Below, piece after piece: positions 59,855-64,000 of a DNA stretch of 64,000 nt. Made by a program: the position numbers and the translations under genes. The notes beneath the pieces were generated by a model. It worked only from the letters and a program-made list of their open reading frames with translations, was not told the origin of the DNA and made no database searches. The stretch comes from an uncultured SAR86 cluster bacterium. Lineage in GTDB: Bacteria; Pseudomonadota; Gammaproteobacteria; Magnimaribacterales; D2472. The stretch spans positions 1 to 64,000 of the forward strand of contig CACEAP010000006.1 in assembly GCA_902557645.1 (NCBI GenBank). Direction: 5' to 3'. How positions within the stretch are numbered: the stretch's first letter is position 1; each line of letters opens with the position of its first letter.

Positions 59855-61642
59855 CTAATACACTCTTACTTTTGGCGGAAATGCATCCATAGTAGTTGGA
59901 GCAAAGTTTACAACCCTCTTTGATAAGGATTTATCATTGGGATCAAAAATAGAATGGCACAACCAATTATCATCATCTCTTTCAGGAAAATCATCACGAG
60001 CATGTGCTCCGCGACTTTCATTTCTATTCAGTGCTGAGATTGCGGTAGCTTCTGCAACCTCTAATAAATTTTGTAATTCTAATGCTTCAACTCTGCTTGT
60101 ATTAAAAGCAATACTTTTATCACTAAGATGAAGATTTTCAACTTTTTCTCTTATAACTTCTAGCTCAGCAACTCCCTTTTCCATAAACTCGCCTCTTCTG
60201 AAGACACCAAAATAATTTTGCATACAAGTTTGAAGCTCTTTCTTAACTGGGGCAACATCAAAACCTCCATTAGATTCATTTAATTTATTAAGCCTCTCTA
60301 AAGATTCATCAATATCAGAATCAGAAGCTGAATTTACACCACCTCCAGATCTAAGTTCTTTTTCAATAAACATGCCTGCAGCTCTCCCAAAAACAACTAA
60401 ATCAAGAAGTGAGTTACCACCAAGCCTATTAGCCCCATGCACAGAAACACATGCAGCTTCACCAGCGGCAAATAGGCCAGGAACAATAACATCTTCAGAA
60501 TTTCTTCTTGTAAACGCTTGGCCATGAATATTAGTAGGAGTTCCCCCCATCATATAATGACATGTAGGAACAACTGGAATAGGATGATAAACAGGGTCAA
60601 CATGAGCAAAAGTTTTAGATAATTCACAAATACCTGGAAGTTTTGAATTTAAAACATCAGCACCAAGATGGTCAAGTTTTAAAAAAACATGATCTTTATC
60701 TTCTCCGCATCCTCTACCTTCGAGTATTTCAAGAACCATTGATCTTGCAACAACATCTCGACCAGCTAAATCTTTAACATTAGGTGCATATCTTTCCATA
60801 AACCTTTCGCCATCACCATTTATTAAATAACCTCCTTCACCTCTGCAACCTTCTGTTACTAAAGAGCCAGCCCCATATATACCTGTAGGATGAAATTGCC
60901 ACATTTCCATATCTTGAGCAGCAAAACCAGATCGCAAACTCATTCCAAGACCGTCACCAGTATTTATTAATGCATTAGTAGTTGATGCATAGATTCTTCC
61001 AGCGCCTCCTGTTGCCAAGACAGTTGCCTGTGCTTTTAAATGAGCAACTTCACCAGATTCAATTGAAAAAGCAATTACACCAGTTACTTCGTTCATAGAG
61101 TTTTTTACTAAATCTACAGCAAACCATTCATTTAAAAAATTTGAGCCTTCCTTAACATTATTTTGATATAAGGTATGAAGCAACGCATGGCCTGTTCTAT
61201 CAGCAGCTGCACAAGTTCTTGCAGCTTGACCACCATTTCCAAAATCTTTTGATTGGCCACCAAAAGGCCTTTGATAAATTCTTCCATTATCGAACCTAGA
61301 GAAAGGTAGGCCCATGTGCTCTAATTCAAACACAGCTTTAGGTCCTTCTGAACACATATATTCAATCGCATCTTGATCGCCAATAAAATCTGCGCCCTTT
61401 ACGGTATCGTACATATGCCATCTCCAATCGTCATTTGGATCTGCGCTTTGGATTGCACATGTAATACCACCCTGAGCAGATACAGTATGAGATCTAGTGG
61501 GAAAAACTTTTGAGACAACAGCAGTTTTTAATCCAGATTTAGCTAACTCTAAAGAGGTTCTCATTCCAGATCCGCCGCCACCAATAATTAAAGCATCAAA
61601 TTCTAGAGTCTTAATATTTTTAGAACTAATAGTATTTGTCAT
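59855..61642 (-). CDS. sdhA: Succinate dehydrogenase flavoprotein subunit
   Basis: Catalytic subunit of complex II. FAD motif [14 protein letters not shown], the covalent-FAD histidine in [10 protein letters not shown], substrate residues in [13 protein letters not shown] and [15 protein letters not shown], and the C-terminal [13 protein letters not shown] box. 595 residues. SdhE, its flavinylation factor, is encoded at 5907-6164. Confidence 0.97.
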   Translation of the reverse strand: MTNTISSKNIKTLEFDALIIGGGGSGMRTSLELAKSGLKTAVVSKVFPTRSHTVSAQGGITCAIQSADPNDDWRWHMYDTVKGADFIGDQDAIEYMCSEGPKAVFELEHMGLPFSRFDNGRIYQRPFGGQSKDFGNGGQAARTCAAADRTGHALLHTLYQNNVKEGSNFLNEWFAVDLVKNSMNEVTGVIAFSIESGEVAHLKAQATVLATGGAGRIYASTTNALINTGDGLGMSLRSGFAAQDMEMWQFHPTGIYGAGSLVTEGCRGEGGYLINGDGERFMERYAPNVKDLAGRDVVARSMVLEILEGRGCGEDKDHVFLKLDHLGADVLNSKLPGICELSKTFAHVDPVYHPIPVVPTCHYMMGGTPTNIHGQAFTRRNSEDVIVPGLFAAGEAACVSVHGANRLGGNSLLDLVVFGRAAGMFIEKELRSGGGVNSASDSDIDESLERLNKLNESNGGFDVAPVKKELQTCMQNYFGVFRRGEFMEKGVAELEVIREKVENLHLSDKSIAFNTSRVEALELQNLLEVAEATAISALNRNESRGAHARDDFPERDDDNWLCHSIFDPNDKSLSKRVVNFAPTTMDAFPPKVRVY

Positions 61643-61645
61643 AAA

Positions 61646-62005
61646 TTATATCCAAACTAAAACAAGTAAATATATGTATAAGATTATTCCCATACCACTA
61701 AAAAAAACGTTATAAATAAGTCTTGATGAGTTAGCTATTTCAGAAAGATTCATACTTAAGAAGCCTAAAGTTCTTGAGGTTAGATAATCAGTACCAACTG
61801 TCCATAAACCAATATATGAATGAGTTAAAATAATTAAAAAAGTGAGTGAAGTAGATATTTTAAATAAATAAGTCTCTACGAATTGCATCCATGTAATATA
61901 TGAGATTTGTTCAAATCCAAGAATAAAATAAGTAATATAAGTGACATAGACTAAAATAAGAACTGAGCTAAATCTTTGCAAATACCATAACGTTGAACCC
62001 TTCAT
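61646..62005 (-). CDS. sdhD: Succinate dehydrogenase membrane anchor subunit D
   Basis: Three-helix anchor that helps bind haem b and quinone. The helix with ILTHSYIGLWTVGTDYL includes the haem-side His and quinone-side Asp-Tyr pair. The track start (62050) lies inside sdhC. The ATG at 62005, just after the sdhC TAA, gives MKGSTLWYLQRFSSV, which fits the family; 119 residues. N-terminal LQRFSSVLIL replaces the LVRAT segment of E. coli. Confidence 0.88.
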   Translation of the reverse strand: MKGSTLWYLQRFSSVLILVYVTYITYFILGFEQISYITWMQFVETYLFKISTSLTFLIILTHSYIGLWTVGTDYLTSRTLGFLSMNLSEIANSSRLIYNVFFSGMGIILYIYLLVLVWI

Positions 62006-62007
62006 CT

Positions 62008-62391
62008 TTAAAATACCAAAGCTAAAATATATATTACAGCTAAAAACCAAATAGTAATTACGAATATTGAAGATGCTCTACTTGCACGAAGTGATTCTCC
62101 GATATGCATGTCCATAATTAAATGCCTAACACCAGTCAATATATGATAAAAAAGCACCAGATACGAAAAAGAAACAAATGTTGATATTAATATATTTGTT
62201 GATAGTAAATTCACTAAATTAGTAAATGATGATTCACTCAATATTGATAAATTAAACAAGTATATTGAAAGTGGTAAAGTTATAAAAAAAATATACATTC
62301 CTGCAAGTCTATGCGTAATTGATACTAGAGCTGCTATGGGCAGCTTTATCTTCATTAAATTTATATTGACCGGTCTATTGTCATTACTCAT
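62008..62391 (-). CDS. sdhC: Succinate dehydrogenase cytochrome b556 subunit
   Basis: Membrane anchor with three helices. RPVNINLMKIKLPIAALVSI and THRLAG near the N-terminus match SdhC, and the haem His is in YHILTGVRHLIMD. Start is uncertain: the ATG at 62391 gives MSNDNRPVN, while the track's TTG at 62400 has AAGGGA closer upstream. It is the first gene of the TCA operon. Confidence 0.92.
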   Translation of the reverse strand: MSNDNRPVNINLMKIKLPIAALVSITHRLAGMYIFFITLPLSIYLFNLSILSESSFTNLVNLLSTNILISTFVSFSYLVLFYHILTGVRHLIMDMHIGESLRASRASSIFVITIWFLAVIYILALVF

Positions 62392-62400
62392 TAGTAACAA

Positions 62401-62611
62401 ATGTTCCCTTATACATTAAAATTACACAATAATTATACGTAATACTTTAAATAAAATCCTATTTATTTTTGAATATATGCAGTACTTGTAGTGGAGATTC
62501 TTCAGGAAAATATATATAGCGTCAACTAATGGAAAAAAGCTTTTAAAACAACCTTTTTTCTACTTTTATTATGTAGTTATACTACATTTTGAATAGTAAA
62601 GCCTAAATTAT
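62401..62611. other. sdhC-der intergenic region with likely operon promoter
   Basis: Must hold the promoter for the nine-gene sdh-suc operon. A TATAAT hexamer on the - strand lies at 62432-62437, but no convincing -35 is seen. An inverted repeat ATGTAGT-TAT-ACTACAT at 62571-62587 and an A/T stem GAAAAAAG/CTTTTTTC at 62532-62560 may end der transcription or act as an operator. No gene is visible. Confidence 0.4.
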
Positions 62612-63991
62612 TTATTTTTTAACATGTTTCATTAGTCTTTTTTTCTTTTTTATTTGTCTTTCAGTTAATTTATTAACTTTCCCATCAAATGGATTATCAG
62701 ATTTTCTAAAAATTATCCTCAATTGAATGCTTTTTAAACCTAAAGCTTCTCTAAATGAATTCTCTAAATATTTTTGATAATTCTTTGGAATTTTTTTATC
62801 TTGATTAGAGTGAATAATTAAGGTCGTTGGCTTAGTTCCTCCAAAATGTACATATCTTAATTTAAGTTGCCTACCGGACACTGAAGGCGGTGCGCTCTTT
62901 TCTATGAATTTGTTTAAATGTTTGTTTAGAAGAGCTGTAGTGTAATTAGTCTGTGATTTTTTTATGATGCTATTTAGAATTCTGAATAATCTCTTAAATC
63001 CTATTCCTTTTTTTCCAGATACCTCTAATTTAATAAAATCTTGTAAGAAATTTGATTGCAATCTTTTTGTATCATAAATTTGAGATCTTTCAGATTTTGT
63101 TAATAGATCAACTTTATTCAAACCTATCAAAAGCGGCTTTCCTTGTTCAGTAATTATATTTATCAATTTTAAATCTTGATCGACTAAACTTTCTTTAGAA
63201 TCAACTAAAAATAATATTACATCACTCTCTTCAACAGCATGCATGGCTCTAACATATGAAAAATATTCTACTTTATGATTTTGTTTATAGCCCTTTCTAA
63301 TACCCGCAGTATCTATAAAAGTAAAGTCATTTCCATCTATTGAAAAAGGTATTCGAATAGCATCGATTGTAGTCCCAGCCACTTCAGAAACTATCAATCT
63401 GTCTTCTTTAATGAAGTTATTAATAAAAGTAGATTTACCAGCATTAGGCCTTCCTAGGACAGCTATTTTTTTACCTTCCTCTTCTCTTTCTTCTGTTTCC
63501 TCAGGTAATAGCTTGATTAGTCTTTTCTTCAACTCTTCTATTCCTCTAGAATGTTCAGCACTGATTTCAATAAAATTATTAATGCCCTTAGAGGCGATAT
63601 CATTTATAGCACCTTGTTTAGATAATTTATCAGATTTATTTAAAAGTGTTATGAAGGTTTTATTTAGTTTTCTTAACTTAACTAAGATATTAAAGTCTTC
63701 AGAAGTTAAATTCTCAGATCCATCTAATATAAATAATATTAAGTTGCATTCATTAGCAGCTATCCATGCTTGATCAGAAATATCTTGAGATATATTAGAT
63801 TCATCTTTGCCTATTCCGCCAGTGTCTATTATAAAGCTCTTGATGCCACCAAGGCTTATATATCCATAATTTCTATCTTTTGTAAGCCCAGGAAAATCAG
63901 AGACTATAGCCTGACGTGTTTTAGTTAGTTTATTGAAAAGTGTAGATTTGCCTACGTTAGGACGACCGATGATTGCTATTGAAGTAAACAT
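62612..63991 (-). CDS. der: Ribosome biogenesis GTPase Der (EngA)
   Basis: Tandem-GTPase needed for 50S assembly. First G domain with GRPNVGKST at 9-17 and DTGGIG; second with GRPNAGKST near 180 and DTAGIRKG; both have NK.D motifs. A C-terminal KH-like domain (about 350-440, PPSVSGRQLKLRYVHFGGTKP) and a lysine-rich tail follow. 459 residues. The ATG is 9 bases from the window edge, so its upstream neighbours (often bamB) are not seen. Confidence 0.97.
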   Translation of the reverse strand: MFTSIAIIGRPNVGKSTLFNKLTKTRQAIVSDFPGLTKDRNYGYISLGGIKSFIIDTGGIGKDESNISQDISDQAWIAANECNLILFILDGSENLTSEDFNILVKLRKLNKTFITLLNKSDKLSKQGAINDIASKGINNFIEISAEHSRGIEELKKRLIKLLPEETEEREEEGKKIAVLGRPNAGKSTFINNFIKEDRLIVSEVAGTTIDAIRIPFSIDGNDFTFIDTAGIRKGYKQNHKVEYFSYVRAMHAVEESDVILFLVDSKESLVDQDLKLINIITEQGKPLLIGLNKVDLLTKSERSQIYDTKRLQSNFLQDFIKLEVSGKKGIGFKRLFRILNSIIKKSQTNYTTALLNKHLNKFIEKSAPPSVSGRQLKLRYVHFGGTKPTTLIIHSNQDKKIPKNYQKYLENSFREALGLKSIQLRIIFRKSDNPFDGKVNKLTERQIKKKKRLMKHVKK

Positions 63992-64000
63992 TTTTATTCA

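Noticed and set aside
63411-63773. 120-residue + strand frame opposite der
   Set aside because: Shadow of the second half of Der G1 and linker; Leu/Ser-rich antisense composition.

Overview
The window is an AT-rich, gene-dense stretch of a gammaproteobacterial chromosome. The organism resembles a streamlined marine lineage such as SAR86. That placement is inferred from the low GC seen by eye, the very short intergenic gaps, many overlapping starts and stops, the gammaproteobacterial gene orders (rpoE-anti-sigma-mucD, sdhE/ygfZ, rpsP-rimM-trmD-rplS, xerD-dsbC-hom-thrC-prfB-lysS, murJ-ribF-ileS-lspA-ispH, sdhCDAB-sucAB-lpd-sucCD) and the lack of any mobile element. I see no tRNA, rRNA, CRISPR, prophage or insertion sequence. 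Almost every base belongs to a conserved housekeeping gene.

Layout. Bases 1-1350 hold a broken lepB-rnc region: the C-terminal half of signal peptidase I and a truncated RNase III lie on the + strand, facing the N-terminal half of the same lepB on the - strand. The best reading is a fold-back chimera at a contig end. Next come lepA, then the envelope-stress set (mucD-type protease, an unusual RseA-like anti-sigma factor, rpoE) and sdhE on the - strand. ygfZ and ung follow, then a 315-base gap with three clustered DnaA boxes, then serA, a lone ABC ATPase, a periplasmic TonB-domain protein and glpK. Aerobic ribonucleotide reductase nrdAB follows, with DnaA and NrdR boxes upstream, then a GST, a three-gene redox cluster (PatB-like lyase, ferredoxin-reductase-like flavoprotein, SDR), alkB, mdh and a small unknown gene.

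From 32.2 kb down to 22.9 kb runs one uninterrupted minus-strand series of ten genes, rpsP-rimM-trmD-rplS-xerD-dsbC-hom-thrC-prfB-lysS. It joins ribosome assembly, tRNA modification, chromosome resolution, periplasmic disulfide isomerisation, threonine synthesis and translation termination. Two of its ribosomal proteins, S16 and L19, carry similar acidic repeat tails. On the other side lie a YpjD-like membrane protein and a CNNM/CBS protein, then groESL, a peptidoglycan-recycling cluster (ampD-ampG-vanZ-like), ispH-lspA-ileS-ribF-murJ, msrB, a queuosine-precursor transporter, selO, a small winged-helix-like protein, pdxB, a hexapeptide acetyltransferase that lacks a normal start codon, and a MATE transporter.

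The right end is a complete nine-gene TCA-cycle operon (sdhCDAB-sucAB-lpd-sucCD) followed by der. With mdh and the SdhA flavinylation factor SdhE in the same window, the steps from 2-oxoglutarate to oxaloacetate are covered except fumarase. No clearly new multi-gene defence or mobile system is present. The items most worth checking are the anti-sigma factor with RseB-like C-terminus, the paired acidic tails on S16 and L19, the DnaA-box clusters, the AUU-start or frameshifted acetyltransferase, the prfB that has lost its programmed frameshift but keeps the site, and the junction at about 790.
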